Shown here piece by piece: positions 18,001-29,300 of a DNA stretch of 64,000 bases (its first letter is position 1; every line of letters starts with the position of its first letter). Source of the stretch: a virus. A program made the translations under genes and the position numbers. Below the pieces are notes generated by a model. It did not search any database, had not been told where the DNA came from, and was given only the letters and a program-made list of their open reading frames with translations. The DNA is taken from positions 1 to 64,000 of IMG/VR virus record IMGVR_UViG_3300029448_000001, one strand, 5' to 3'.

Positions 18001-18195
18001 GTTACTACTGCATTTGGAAGCACAGCATCGGCACAAGATGCATTTAAATTATTAAACGATACTGTACAATATACTAGACCTGACGGAAGCACATACACAG
18101 GATTTAAACAGTTTGCAATTAAAGTTGTATTTACTTCAGATAATGAATCTAAGACAACGAGAGTACAAAATTTAAGAGCGATGGCACTAGCATGA
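12040..18195 (+). CDS. Giant baseplate/fibre structural protein with DUF4815-type N-terminus
   Basis: The protein has 2051 residues. The N-terminus LNFNTSPYFDDFDEDKKFAR then ILYVPGRAVQARELTQMQSL and QQKQVERFANYFFNQGSVVD is the DUF4815-type opening found in large tail proteins of marine T4-like phages. YDWxxWRxTP-type fibre domains are not obvious, but conserved strings such as LFKNKRFRMGDIAKLEERVN and AQSFYVDEATYLNGIFLTSI with VDVYFKAKS and NYSFCLKPDANSTDFQVWTA fit this family. Three copies of a GTGTxFxxxLxxGD module are present (near residues 669-735, 1766-1832 and 1935-2002). It lies after gp8, the place of T4 9-10, and probably forms the outer baseplate and fibre attachment. Its stop overlaps the next ATG. 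Confidence 0.78.
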   Translation: MANTNPGGLNFNTSPYFDDFDEDKKFARILYVPGRAVQARELTQMQSLQQKQVERFANYFFNQGSVVDGCEQNLDLDLRFVKLDSNYAGSEVNVSNFLNKEIIGANTGIKAFVGLVSDIEDNDPKTLHLNYLTTGAVVLTCNTVSTSLTVGNTVFFDSGTSNTAVANTGTIRAFDASRNRIYVGNIQGGVVTTGTANTILSTGSASIINITGIDDKRANTTFANSETIFTANTTGRAFANATSDAVRHVSNVGLSTETITTKGSKFTIGNGTMWIADHFVKNSNSSIILDKYKNTPSYKIGLVPTKTFVDSIADSSLLDNAQGTSNLQAPGADRFKIDLSLTKIVLGANTDESEFITLNVVENGISQKRASTGLDSKLEEVVAKRTFEESGNYTLSDPKVNVREHLLQGNNKGRFSTADGGNNDLLLLEVDPFVAYVNGFRNEFISKRNVNLTKGLDTKHVEQSKTQINTGSYIEVKEIVGSFDFSESTTVSLRDTVAQAISNETWSTTSAPGSEIGTARVKAVEFVSGTPGTADSRYHLYLYDILMDSGKSFEDVRSIYDSATPNRFADIVLSTTGNAVLKEQTFNKAIFKLPYTNLKELRDSSGNVETGFRFRKEFPVTFTDGIATISSTDSNETFVGTGVLSTTQKNQNYKVVVDNSGANVTSISLTGTLSVGAGSGSVTGSGSSFTTQLNVGDVLAVNSEQVTISSITNDTSLTLTGNHAGGASGASFTKILPTGTSLNLSGNGGDGATRTVNVSSPGTIQIDAKEPVTFTAKVIATMDRANARETNKVLTYQRNTHINPNTSPYSSTSEPYGLGYADIYQLHAVYQSPDFSTPANTSSTDVTSNYTLDNGQRDNSYEHGRIVPNVGVAPTGRLLAVFDHFSHSTTQGLGYLSVDSYPVNDTTTSTTTISTANIPTYTSVSTGTKFNLRDCIDFRAIKSANTAGINPAITDEDSGAYAIPTGGLHHPTPGSDFDADLIHYKGKVSKLFLDGQGNFGVNDGSPGYPKPIAPQSIPDTLDIAEIDVPAFPSQPKDVGIKLFKNKRFRMGDIAKLEERVNKLEFLTALSELEREASSKTILDNDGLDRFKNGILVDPFTGFNIADVNNTTYQASIDRKEKTLSAYATKDRQYPLSFLTTGSSNVTRYSGNKLMLTPSSLEIFQSQPFASASINLAQELTFTFVGDLQTFPSTDNWVNTVNDPDNNFVVDFAQLNDNWRSLVNAWNVEGNPVQQFWSGISTTSQEVLSTQGGVTTGQVGADIFNVTRTATTTTQELSFQKAGINPSTDGPKSIEVDRVVDVSVSFEMRTRDFIFNSTGLKDGSPIFAFFDEVDVTSNCKQIELVGSTTIQDLFDTLDADGLLPTDTSKFRVLSTGSLRADNGKILGVFTVPANTFRTGQREFKLTDSSTNTNSDTSTFAKTSILSSGLSLTKSKNVINSRPIDVSFDDANLRESVGRQTRSLQFTESRVKTGVVPAPRRSDPLAQSFYVDEATYLNGIFLTSIDVYFKAKSTDSNLGVVMQIREMNFGFPTEKVIGGSSIRVENSDINTSSTSSDATTFTFESPVYLLPGRNYSFCLKPDANSTDFQVWTAEIGGLDITNSDSPVRIDKQPAAGVLFTSSDDYTWSPRQNQDLKFIMRIAKYSTTALGTALFENKSFSGTNYPYSAFTVNAEDVQIPSTNITYESRNADSSFAVGSFFRIDNRERIQETSMKQFSNTSVETTNGFKSFNLKAFLSTGDTYITPYIDLERIHTILEDIQINNSVSNTLTGTVTYSGGANIVTGTGTLFNNEVQPGEYIKFDSTQFRQVTSVSNNTSLTVKNNFTTSNGVSQSISRQNEENPTGPYISESRYITRRVTLNDGFEAEDLVVYLDTNRPAGTDIKVYYKVLNESDAENFDDKFYIEMSLNGTKRFTEDKELFTEEKYVIPTSSKTGGTTLLSGNVAINGTITVSGTGTAFFEQLKIGDTIQVGTAREERVVATINNNTSLTVTTAFGSTASAQDAFKLLNDTVQYTRPDGSTYTGFKQFAIKVVFTSDNESKTTRVQNLRAMALA

Positions 18196-18434
18196 TACCT
18201 CATAAATTAAAAGTCGATAAACCTCTATCAGGGTTTACTGAAAGGGAATATTATTCTAAAGCAATTCTAAATACTGACGTTGCATCTTTACTTAAATATA
18301 AAATACAAAAACAAAAAAGCAGTTCTTCTGTATTAGAATTAAATGCAGTAAAAGAAGAAGTTTCGGAAATTCGTCACGAATTAAAAGAAATAAAAAAATT
18401 ACTAATAAAGGTTACAAGCAATGTCGATAGCTAA
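18192..18434 (+). CDS. Small protein with C-terminal coiled coil
   Basis: The protein has 80 residues and starts with ATGA overlap on the preceding giant gene. The N-terminal half (KPLSGFTEREYYSKAILNTD) shows no known motif. The C-terminal 35 residues (VLELNAVKEEVSEIRHELKE then IKKLLIKV) have regular heptad spacing of Leu/Ile/Val, indicating a coiled coil. It overlaps the following fibre gene by 14 bases. A small trimerising or adaptor protein between baseplate and fibre is plausible; no family recognised. Confidence 0.6.
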   Translation: MIPHKLKVDKPLSGFTEREYYSKAILNTDVASLLKYKIQKQKSSSSVLELNAVKEEVSEIRHELKEIKKLLIKVTSNVDS

Positions 18435-19770
18435 TGTAGAATTATCAAACACATTTAATCAGTTTCGTACTTCTCATAATGAATCACTTTTAACTGTAAA
18501 TCAGATTGCAAGTGGTTCAGGCACAGTTACGCTTGGAACAATAAACGCATCAAATTATGTGGGATTACCTGGATTATCAATAGCAGGTGATACAGGAACA
18601 GATTTTATAAATGTAGAAACAGACTCTTTAACCTTTACAGGAGGTACAGGAGTAACTAGTGCCGTAACAGCGAATACTTTAACAGTATCAGTAGGACAAG
18701 ACGTTGGAACAACAGCAAATGTAATTTTTAGAGATGGCCAGTTTACTGCAAACTTAGTTGTTGATGGAAATCTTCTTGTAGGTGGAAATACGCTATCATT
18801 CTCTGCAAATACATTTATAGTTGATGACCCACTAATTCAATTATCAAACAATAATATAGCCGATACTTTTGATGGAGGTTTTGTAGTTCACTATAATAAT
18901 GGCTCTAATAGACATGCTGGTTTGTTTAGAGATGCATCAGATTCAGGTATATTTAAATTTTTTGACAACTACACTCCTAGCACAGTTAATGCAACAACAA
19001 TAGCAACAACAGATTCGTCATTCAGACTTGCAAATGTTGAAATGGATCAACAAACTGCAAATGTGTTTATTGTAAAAGATAGTTTACAAAGCACCTCAGG
19101 AGTTAATGCGGGTAAAGTTGTTGTTAAATCTAGTTTAGAAGTTCAAGGGGACCACGCAAATTTATATGCTGGTAAACTAGTTCTTGATTCAAATGCAGGC
19201 AATGCCGCTGCCGCAGACGGCTCAGGGCTTGTAATAGGCGGTGGCTTAGCTAATGTTTTATATTCATCTTCTAATAATCAACTAGAAACTAACAAGAGTG
19301 TTTATATTTCAGGGTTTGCAAATGTAGAAAATAGAATAGCAGGTTTTGATGTATTTGGAGCAAATAGTCTTTCTTCAAATACAGCAAGTATTAACTATGT
19401 AAATATTGATGATGTAGCAAACTTCTTTGGTAGTTATTCTGAAAAAGTTGCTACTGTAAATATTTCATCAGGCACTTTAGCGATAGATTTAGCATCAGCT
19501 TCTATATTTAAAGTTACTTTAGACGAAAACATTACAAATATTACCTTTACAAATTACCCATCAGTTGCGGCCAATCAAGCTGTAGGATTTATTCTTGAGA
19601 CAACAGCAGATGGAACTTCAAGAACTGTAACTTGGCCTTCAGCTTTTACATGGCCAGGAAATACTGCACCAGCTTTAACTTCAGATACAGGAAAAGTTGA
19701 TGTATTTACATTCTTCACTACAAACAATGGAACAAATTGGAGATCATTTGTTTCAGGTCAAAATTTATAA
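18421..19770 (+). CDS. Tail-fibre-like structural protein
   Basis: The protein has 449 residues. The N-terminus (VELSNTFNQFRTSHNESLLT) probably anchors it; the middle has the beta-rich string VDGNLLVGGNTLSFSANTFI followed by VDDPLIQLSNNNIADTFDGG, which recurs in marine phage fibres. The C-terminus (VTLDENITNITFTNYPSVAA, then TWPSAFTWPGNTAPALTSDT and NGTNWRSFVSGQ) is a typical fibre-end beta-sandwich. Asn/Thr/Ser/Gly are abundant and Cys is absent, as in fibrous phage proteins. AAAGG precedes the ATG. It is followed by a chaperone-like gene, the usual fibre-chaperone pairing. Confidence 0.7.
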   Translation: MSIANVELSNTFNQFRTSHNESLLTVNQIASGSGTVTLGTINASNYVGLPGLSIAGDTGTDFINVETDSLTFTGGTGVTSAVTANTLTVSVGQDVGTTANVIFRDGQFTANLVVDGNLLVGGNTLSFSANTFIVDDPLIQLSNNNIADTFDGGFVVHYNNGSNRHAGLFRDASDSGIFKFFDNYTPSTVNATTIATTDSSFRLANVEMDQQTANVFIVKDSLQSTSGVNAGKVVVKSSLEVQGDHANLYAGKLVLDSNAGNAAAADGSGLVIGGGLANVLYSSSNNQLETNKSVYISGFANVENRIAGFDVFGANSLSSNTASINYVNIDDVANFFGSYSEKVATVNISSGTLAIDLASASIFKVTLDENITNITFTNYPSVAANQAVGFILETTADGTSRTVTWPSAFTWPGNTAPALTSDTGKVDVFTFFTTNNGTNWRSFVSGQNL

Positions 19771-19786
19771 AACTAAGAGGTAAAAG

Positions 19787-20314
19787 ATGGCGAAATACGC
19801 ACTTGTAGAAGATAACGAAATAAAAGGAGTCTACGATAATTTACCTAAAACGTGGAGAAACATTAGTAATTTTGATGCTCTTCAAGGTGATACTAGCACT
19901 TTAAAATCTTTTGGTTGGGAAGAAATACAACACCCAACACAAGAGTATGATAAAACAAAATTTAAAAAAGGAAATGTTACTCATACATTAGTTGATGGGA
20001 AAGTTGTAGAATCAAAAACTTTAATTACTAAAAATCTACCAAATCAACAATTCTTCAATGGGTATGAACTTACAGATTCGGGACCTACTGAAGAAGATAT
20101 TGCTAATCAATGGAAATATGTAAGAGAAGATAGAGATAGACGAATGAAAGAAGTTGATTGGAAAATTTTAAGATATCAAAGAGAAGTTAGACTTGAAGAA
20201 ACTCCTACTGAAGATATAGCAACACTAGATACATATATGCAATCTTTAGCTAACATCACACAACAATCAGACCCTTTTGATATAACATGGCCAACTCTTG
20301 ACTCTGAATCTTAA
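19787..20314 (+). CDS. Tail-fibre chaperone-like protein (XkdW/TAC type), copy 1
   Basis: The protein has 175 residues with AGAGG before the ATG. The N-terminus (YALVEDNEIKGVYDNLPKTW) resembles fibre-associated proteins. The C-terminal 60 residues carry the motif WKYVREDRDRRMKEVDWKIL ... LDTYMQSLANITQQSDPFDI-TWPT, the pattern of phage tail assembly chaperone domains (R..RD.RL..TDW..L and ALRDIP.Q.DPFNI.WP). A second gene at 60217 shares it. Both follow fibre/adhesin genes, supporting a role in fibre folding or as a fibre-tip subunit. No promoter is evident between it and the giant gene downstream. Confidence 0.65.
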   Translation: MAKYALVEDNEIKGVYDNLPKTWRNISNFDALQGDTSTLKSFGWEEIQHPTQEYDKTKFKKGNVTHTLVDGKVVESKTLITKNLPNQQFFNGYELTDSGPTEEDIANQWKYVREDRDRRMKEVDWKILRYQREVRLEETPTEDIATLDTYMQSLANITQQSDPFDITWPTLDSES

Positions 20315-20336
20315 TTTTTTTGACTAAATATATTTT

Positions 20337-23300
20337 ATGTTAAGACGAGCCTTACTCACAATACAACCTAGCGATGCAGAGACTCCAGGACCACTTTTTG
20401 CGTGGGGATCTAACGAATCTTTTAATTTAGGAGATTCAACACAAGTTCACAGGTCATCACCAGTTCAAATAACAACGGATAACTTTAAGCAAGTTAAGGG
20501 TAACGGACGGTGGTCTGCTGGCATCAAACAAGACGGTTCACTTTGGGTTTGGGGAGAAGCCCCTAGCGATAAAAGACATTTCTCATCACCTGAAAATCAT
20601 GGCTCTTTAACTGGTGTAACAAATTTTTATCCTAGTGAACCTCTTGATAATGAATTAACAAGATTTACTTCACCAACACAATTAAATTCTGGTGCATGGA
20701 CACAAATTGCAGTAGGAAGAGACCATTTATTAGCACTCAAAGAAGATGGAACTATGTGGGGCTTAGGTTCAAATTATTTTGGACAATTGGGATTAGATCC
20801 AATTGCTAACAAATCAAAATTTGAAGTGCCTATGAAAATAGCATCATCTAGTTATAGAGGTACATTTTTTCTAGATACGCATGGTCAAATATGGGGTTGG
20901 GGTCATAATGAGTACGGAGACTTAGGACAAGGAGATACAAAAGCTAGAAGTTGGCCTGTCCAAATCATGGCTGATAAATCATTTACGTTTTTGTATACTG
21001 GTCATCAAAGTACATTTGCTATTGATGAAAATCAAAAACTCTGGGGTTGGGGAAGAGGTGATTTTGGAGTCTTTGGGCAAAACAATACAATACACTATTC
21101 TTCTCCTGTTCAAATTGATTCTTCTAATAACTATGTTAGTGGTGCTTCTCAATATGGAAGTAATTATATTTTAACTGCTAACGGCGAACTTAATTATCTC
21201 GGAGAAAATACATACGGTCAATCTGCTCAAAACGAACCTGTAGGAAATCATAAATCACAACCTGTTCAAATACCTGCACCTGCTGGACAAAAATGGGCTA
21301 AAATATTTACAGGCAATTCAGGTGGTCAAGCAATTACAAATACTGCACAACTATATGTGTGGGGGCTAAACGGAAAAGGACAACTAGGTCAGAATGATGT
21401 TGTTAGTCGTTCATCACCTGTTCAAATACCTGGAAGTTTTTCTTATGTATCAGGAGATAGAGCAATGAGAGGCTTCTATGCTACCTCTCATGGAAGTCTA
21501 ATGCTTAAAGCTACAAATAATGAAATTTATTTTGTAGGAGATAATACATACGGAACTGGCGCAACAGGTGAACTTGTTCATCGGTCTCAACCTGTTTTAA
21601 TTAGTTCTAAAGGAGCAGAAGAATATAAAAACTTTTACATGACTAGAGTAGGAACACACTTTACTACTTCAGCAAATCAAATATTTGCTACTGGTTATAA
21701 TGACAAAGGAGTTTTAGGTACTAATACAATAGATTATTATAGAGAACCACAACCTTTCCCTAATCAATATGATGAACAATGGAATTCAGATTACATACCT
21801 CCGTCTTACTATCTTCATAGATTAGCTTTTGATACTAGCAATAATCTTTACATGTGGGGTGATAGCGAAAACAATCATGCTTACTCAGTCTTCATGCAAG
21901 ATCATTGGTATGACAAATATCCTCTTCATAATCCTGGCCCAGGTCATGATAACAAATATGGGGATATTGCTACATCTAGATATCGTTCATCACCAGTTCA
22001 AGTCGTAGGAACAAATCTCAATTCATTTACTCAATTAGGTTCAGATAGTTGGATTCAAGTATCTGCAAATGAAAATACTTCAGCGGCAATTAAATCAGAC
22101 TTCTCTTTATATGTTGCAGGTGATATGAGAAGACATCAAAAAGGTTTTGACCCATCAAGTAATACTTCTTTATTTGAATTTACAGAAGTGCCTGCTTATG
22201 AACCACATAGTTGGACACAAATTGATTTAGGAGACCATCATACACTTGCATTAGACAACGATTCTAAATTATATGCATGGGGAAGAAATGACTTTGGTCA
22301 ATTAGGCGACGGAACAAAAACAGACAAAGATTCGCCTGTACTAATCGACTCAGGTAGTTGGTCTAAAGTAAGTGCAGGTTATAATCATTCACTCGCTCTA
22401 AAAAATGATGGTAAGATGTATGCTTGGGGTAGTTCAGGATATGGAGAAGTTGCAAACTCTAGTGTTAAAATTATAGATGTTGCCCGTGGAGGTTGTCAAA
22501 GAACAGGCGCTCATACTCTACAAGAATTTGGAGGATATGTTAAAAGTGATGGAACACTCTTTACATATGGTGGAAATCAATATGGCCAGTTAGGATTAGG
22601 AGATAAAATCCATAGGTCTTCACCAACTCAAGTTATGACTAATGCTGGTAGTTGGGTACAAATAGAAGCAGGTGCTACTGTTTTCTTTGGAAGAACCAAT
22701 GATAATAAATTATGGGCTTGGGGAGATTCTCGATACGGAGGACTAGGAACACTTCAAGGATTAAGCACTACAGAAAAAAGTCGCCCAATTCAGATTGATG
22801 GCCACAATGAGCATAATAATCAAGCAATTCGCTCATGGTCTCAAGTAGGATTAGGGTATGGATATGTAAGTGCAGGAATATCAAACAATAATCTATATGC
22901 TTGGGGATATGGTTCTGACGGAACTGGAGCAACAGGAAACATAGATTCAAGGGCACATAAATCATCACCTGTTCAAATAGGTTTATTTCAAAAAGGAAAC
23001 TGGACAAAAACACTAACAGGATATCGTTTTGGAGTTGCACTAACATCAAATGGAACTATTCACACATTTGGATTAAACAACTACGGTCAATTAGGATTAA
23101 ATGATGTTCTCTCTCGTTCACAACCTATTCAAGTTGGAGAAGCAAATACATGGTCTGACTTTGCAGTAGGAGGTTATCATTGCGTAGCTAGAAAGAAAGA
23201 TGGAACTTTGTGGAGTTGGGGTAGAAATGATAGTGGGGAAATAGGAGATAATACAGTAGTTGATAGGTCTTCTCCAGTTCAAATATCTGGAAGTTGGAAT

Positions 23301-26300
23301 CAAGTTTTTGCAGGTGCTAATAGAACATATGCTAAAAATACTTCTAACAATTTATTTGCATGGGGTGGAGCCCCTCAAGGACAACTTGGAGATAACACAG
23401 TTGTAAGTAAATCTTCTCCAGTTCAAATTGTTCTAGGGTCAGATAAAAACTTTACAGTTCTTTCTGTTGGAGGTCATACAGGAGGAATCACAGATTCTAA
23501 TCAGCTATGGATTTGGGGTGTTAATGACTTTGGTCAATTAGGAAATGGAACAACCGCAAATAAATCTTCTCCTGTACAAATTTCAGGTAGTTGGGATAGT
23601 GTTTCTACAAATGATTATGATGGATATCAAGCGACTGATAGAGGCGGTCATACAATAGCTGTATCAAATACAGGAGGACTTTATGCTTGGGGTCAAGGAA
23701 CTCATGGCTCTACAGGATTTAATAGTCTTTCTTATAATGTAAATTCTCCTGTGCAAATTCTATGGGGTTCAAATACAGGTTTTGATGTAGCAAATACTTC
23801 ATTTAAAATTGCCTTAAGTGGTGAAGAAAATTCAGGAGCAATAGACTCTTTAGGTAAATTATGGACTTGGGGTAGAAATGCATATGGAACTTTGGGTCAA
23901 CAAGTTCATGGACAAGCTGGTGATTTTTATCGCTCAGAACCTACAGTAGTTGGAAATACTTTACACACATTCTCTTCAATAGCAAAACTCTCAGCAGATG
24001 CAATAGGTTGTTTAGCTATTCACACAAATGGTCAAGGATATGGTTGGGGAATAAATGACTCTGGTGCAATTGGTATTCAAAATGCCGCTCAACAATCTTC
24101 ACCTATTCAAATAGGTTTAAATACGCATTGGGCATATCCAATGAGTTGGAAACAATTAGCACACTCTAGATATCACTCGGCTGGTATTACTCAACTATCA
24201 GGCAACACAGTAGATTCATTGATGACTTGGGGATCCAATGATGATGGTCAACTAGGCGATAAAAGTGTAGTTGGAAGACAATCTCCTGTTTTAGTAGAGG
24301 CCGCAAGTGCATCTAATTGGATATCAGTAGGAGTCGGATTTAAGCATACAGTAGCAGTCACTTCAGATAATAAAGTTTATTCATGGGGAAATAACGCATT
24401 CTTTAGTTCAATGTATATAGGAGGTCAACGCTCATCTCCAGTTTCAATAAATCACAATACATCTTTTGGACAAGTTCCTCAAGCAATTACAAAAGTAGTT
24501 TGTGGTCCACATCAAACAGCCTTGTTTGCTAACAGTTCATATAAAGGTTATGTTTATACTTTTGGAAATAATAGATCAGGTCAATTAGGAAGACATGGAA
24601 TTTATGACCAAAACTTTTATGGTCCAGCATTAAATGATGATAACAACAGAAGAGGTTATCAAATATTTAATAGTGCAAATGTAGACTTACAATCAGGAAC
24701 AACAGGTTTAAATACTGCTGTTTACGGAAGAGGAGTTCCTGATGGTGGAAATTCAATGTATTATGATTTTCATGCTCAAAATATTACAAATGACAGTCAA
24801 TGGTCAAACTGGAGAAATTCTTACGGATATCAAAAGAGAAATGAATTTGATATAGAGTATATTACTGATATTGATTTTGGAATAGAAAGTTCAAGTGCAA
24901 CAACAGGAGCGAAATATTTTGCTTCAGGTAATAACAGAATAGGGCAATTAGGAACAGGTGAAGCCGCAAATAATACTACAGTAAGTGGTCACTTTGTTGC
25001 AGGCGATTTTGATTCTGTAAATAGAATTCCTAGTAGGTCAAATGCTGTACAAGTAAGTGAAATATCAAACACTACATCAATACTAACACCTACTCTTATA
25101 AATGCAAATAGTTGGTATCAAATATCAGCAGGCAAAAATTATAACTTAGCCATAGATGCAAATAATAAAATATACTCTTGGGGTAGAAATGCTGTAGGTC
25201 AACTAGGACAAGGAACAGTAAGTTCTCCTACATCATCACCTACAATTGTAGAAGGTAGTATGTCTTGGAAACATGTAAGTGCTGGAGAACAACATGCACT
25301 TGCAATTGCATCAAACAATAGACTATATGCTTGGGGCGGAAACTTTCATGGGTCAGGAGCAACTTATCATTATACAACAGGACTTAGAAGCGACCCTGTA
25401 CAAATGCCAGCAGTTGAAAGTTTTGATTCTCCTGCAAATTATAGTTTTGTTCAACACGCTTCAGGTAATAATTTCCATGTAGCGATTAGACAAGATGGGA
25501 CATTGTGGTCTTGGGGATTTAATAATTATGGTCAGTTAGGACTAAACGATATAATTGCAAGATCGTCACCAGCACAAATTGATTCGGGTTCATGGAGTAA
25601 AGTCTTTGCTGGCGATAGTTTTGCGGCGGCAATTAATGCTAACAATAAATTATTCATGTGGGGTATTAACGATCATGGTCAACTAGGAACAAGAGGTGAC
25701 GGCTCAACAATCAATCGTTCATCACCACTTCAAGTAGGAATTGAAACAGTAAGTTACTCAATGGTTGCCGCAGGAGATTCATTCTCAATGGGCATACAAG
25801 CGAATACTGGTCATCTATTTGGGTGGGGAGAAAACAATGCAGGACAGTTAGGACAAAACAATACTATAAACACATCATCTCCTGTTCAAATTGGAAGTGA
25901 ACAATGGCTTACAGTTCAAGCAGGTCAATCTCATGTAATAGCTATAAAACAAAACGGAACTCTATGGGCTTGGGGCGGAAACTCTGTAGGAGAATTGGGA
26001 GATGGTACAACTGTACTAAAATCTTCTCCTATACAAATAGGAACAGCGAACAACTGGTTTACTATATCATCTGAACCTTTAGGAAGATTTACTTTAGCAC
26101 TTACAACTGCCAATCAATTGTATGGTTGGGGAGAAAATAATCAAGGTCAAATAGGTCAGGTAAATACAACAAATTATTCTTCACCTATTGTAATACATTC
26201 AACATCAAGTTGGACAGCCATTTCTGCTGGTAGATATCACTCTATGGCTATTAGCACAGCAAATAAATTATTAGGTTGGGGATATGGAACAACAGGTCAG

Positions 26301-29300
26301 TTGGGAGATGCATCAACTCAATCTAAATCATCTCCTACACAAGTCAGTCTTTCTAATTGGAAAACTGTAGATTGTGGAGAATCTCATGTATTAGCTTTAA
26401 ACACAAGTGATGAGTTATATGCTTGGGGTTATAACGGTCAAGGTCAATTAGGATTAAATAACACTACAAATCAATCTGTTCCTCAAGCAGTCGGTTCAAA
26501 TACATGGAAATTTATAAATGCTGGTTACAGAGGAAGTTCTGGTATCTTAACAAACGGAGATTTATATCTTTGGGGCCAAAATGATTATGGACAATTAGGA
26601 GATAACACAGTTGTAAACAAATCATCGCCTACAGTACTCGCAGGTAAGTGGGATAAAACAGCTATGTCTCAAGAATTTACTCTTGCTCTTGCAAATGGAA
26701 CTGGAATAGCTTGGTCTTGGGGATTAAATAATAAAGGTCAACTAGGAAACTTTGGATTAGATGGAAGTGTTGTTAATAGATCATCACCATCTCAAGTCGG
26801 AGAGTTTCATACTGGAAACACATGGATAGATGTTGCAATGGGAGATGACTTTACTGTTGCTATTCGTGAAGACAAAACTATGTGGGGTTGGGGTAAAGGT
26901 AACAACGGAGTTCTAGGAAATCTTAATATACTTCATAGGTCATCACCTGTACAAATAGGTACAGCTTCATGGGATCAAGTTGCCGCTGGATATTATCATG
27001 TAGTCGCAGTCGCAAATTCGACTGGATATCTATATGGTTGGGGTGCAGGAGCAAATGGAAAAATAGGGCATAATAAAACTACAAACTCATCTTCACCTGT
27101 ACAGATAACATCAGATGCATATAAAAATGTTGCCGCCGGAGAAATAAATTCATTTGCTATTAAAAATGATGACACTCTTTGGGGTTGGGGATATAGATGG
27201 GCTAATGGTTGGCCTGGAGATGGAAATCGTTATGCTAAATCAGAACCAGTTCAAGTTTGGAATGGAAATTCAGCAGAGAATCATGATTGGAAACAAATGG
27301 CCGCCGCTACAAATCACGCTGTTGCAATTAAGCATGATGGCAGTCTATGGACTTGGGGACATAATGGCTATGGAGAATTAGGTCAAAATGATGTAAAACA
27401 CCGTTCTTCAAGAGTTCAAGTAGGTACAAGTACTGATTGGATAGAATGTCATGCTTCAATTTACGGAACATATGCCATCAATGCAAACAATCAACTATAT
27501 GTTTGGGGATATAATAATTATGGGCAGTTAGGAACAGGTAACAGAACAAACTATTCATCGCCAGTTCAGGTAGCTGGAAGTTGGATAACAATGAACGCTG
27601 ATGAATATACTGTAAGTGCAATAAATTCAGCGAATCAATTATTCAGTTGGGGTTCAAATAATTATGGTCAAGTAGGAGATGGAACTAAAATAAATCGTTC
27701 TTCTCCTGTACAAGAAAACTCAGGACAAAGTTGGAGAAAAGTAACTGGTGGGTCTAGTGGTGTTAGTGGACATAAGTTAGCACTTAGAGAAGATTATACT
27801 CTTTGGGGTTGGGGATATAATGGAGGTAACATTATTGAAAGAGGTAATGGCGGAAATAGAGCGACAGGTGGTGCCCATGCACAAATGCAAAAATGGCAGA
27901 TAGGAACAGAGATTGAAAATCAATCTTATACTTATGTAAGTTCAGGTAGATATACTAACATGGCAATTGCCGCAAATGGTTCTATATGGGTAGCTGGATA
28001 TAATGGATATGGCCAATTCGGAGTAGGTGATGTACTTAATCGTTCTTCAGCAGTTCAGCTAACAGCAGGTGCAGGAAAGTCTTGGATTGAAGTAGAACAA
28101 GGACAAAACTTTGCATTCGGTATTAAAAATGACGGAACTCTATGGAGTTGGGGTCACAATAATTACGGTCAGCTTGGAGATAATAGTATCGTAAACAAAT
28201 CTTCTCCTGTTCAGATTACACACCCAGGCGGAAGAAGTTGGCTTCATGTTGTAGGAAATGAAAACGGAGCGGCCGCTTTAGACCAAGATAATAAACTTTA
28301 TGCGTGGGGATATGAACTTCAAGCCCCACCTAACGCAAATAATGCCTTAAATACTGGAGCCTATCATAGTAGACCTATACAAATAGATTCTTGCGAAACT
28401 CATGAAAATAGAAATAGTTGGAGACAAATTGCTTTAAATACAGGAGCAACATCATTTACCTCTGCCGTCAGAGCAGACGGAACTTTATGGACTTGGGGTC
28501 AAGATAATCACGGACAGTTAGGTCATAATACACTAAACATACATTGTTCCTCACCTGTTCAAGTAGGAGGTAGCTGGTTAGCAACAGCTATAGGAAATTA
28601 TTTCACAATAGGAATTAAAGACAATGGAAGTTTATGGGCTTGGGGATATAATAATTATGGGCAGTTAGGACAAAACAATATTAATATTAGTCGCTCATCT
28701 CCTGTACAAATAGGTAGTTCTACAGATTGGAAACAAGTTAGTGCGACAACTTCTGGTGCGGCCGCCATCAATGCGAACAATCAATTATATGTTTGGGGAT
28801 ATAACACTTATGGAGAAATGGGACAAAATAATACAGCACATTATTCTTCTCCAGTTCAAGTAGCAGGTAGTTGGTTAATGGTTTCAGGAGGACATCATTA
28901 CTTCTTAGGAATTAAAACTGATAGAACACTACACGCATGGGGTTACAATAGTTCAGGTAGATTAGGAAATAATTCAGTAGCAAATAAATCAAATCCTGTA
29001 CAGATAGGATTATCTCAATGGGGATTCGTAGATGCTGGTTGGGAACACTCAGCCGCTATTAGAAAAGATGGTAGACTGTATATGTGGGGTCTTAATAATA
29101 TAGGACAATTTGGAAATACACAAAACTCTACTATAAATGCATCTTCACCTGTTCAATTACCTGGAACAGATAGTTGGGCTCAAGTAACAACTAAAACATA
29201 TAGAGCAACACAGGCACTTAGAAGTGATGGAGCGTTGTTTGTATGGGGTCAAGATAATACTGGTTGTCATGGAACATTTGACTATAAACACGCTTTATCT

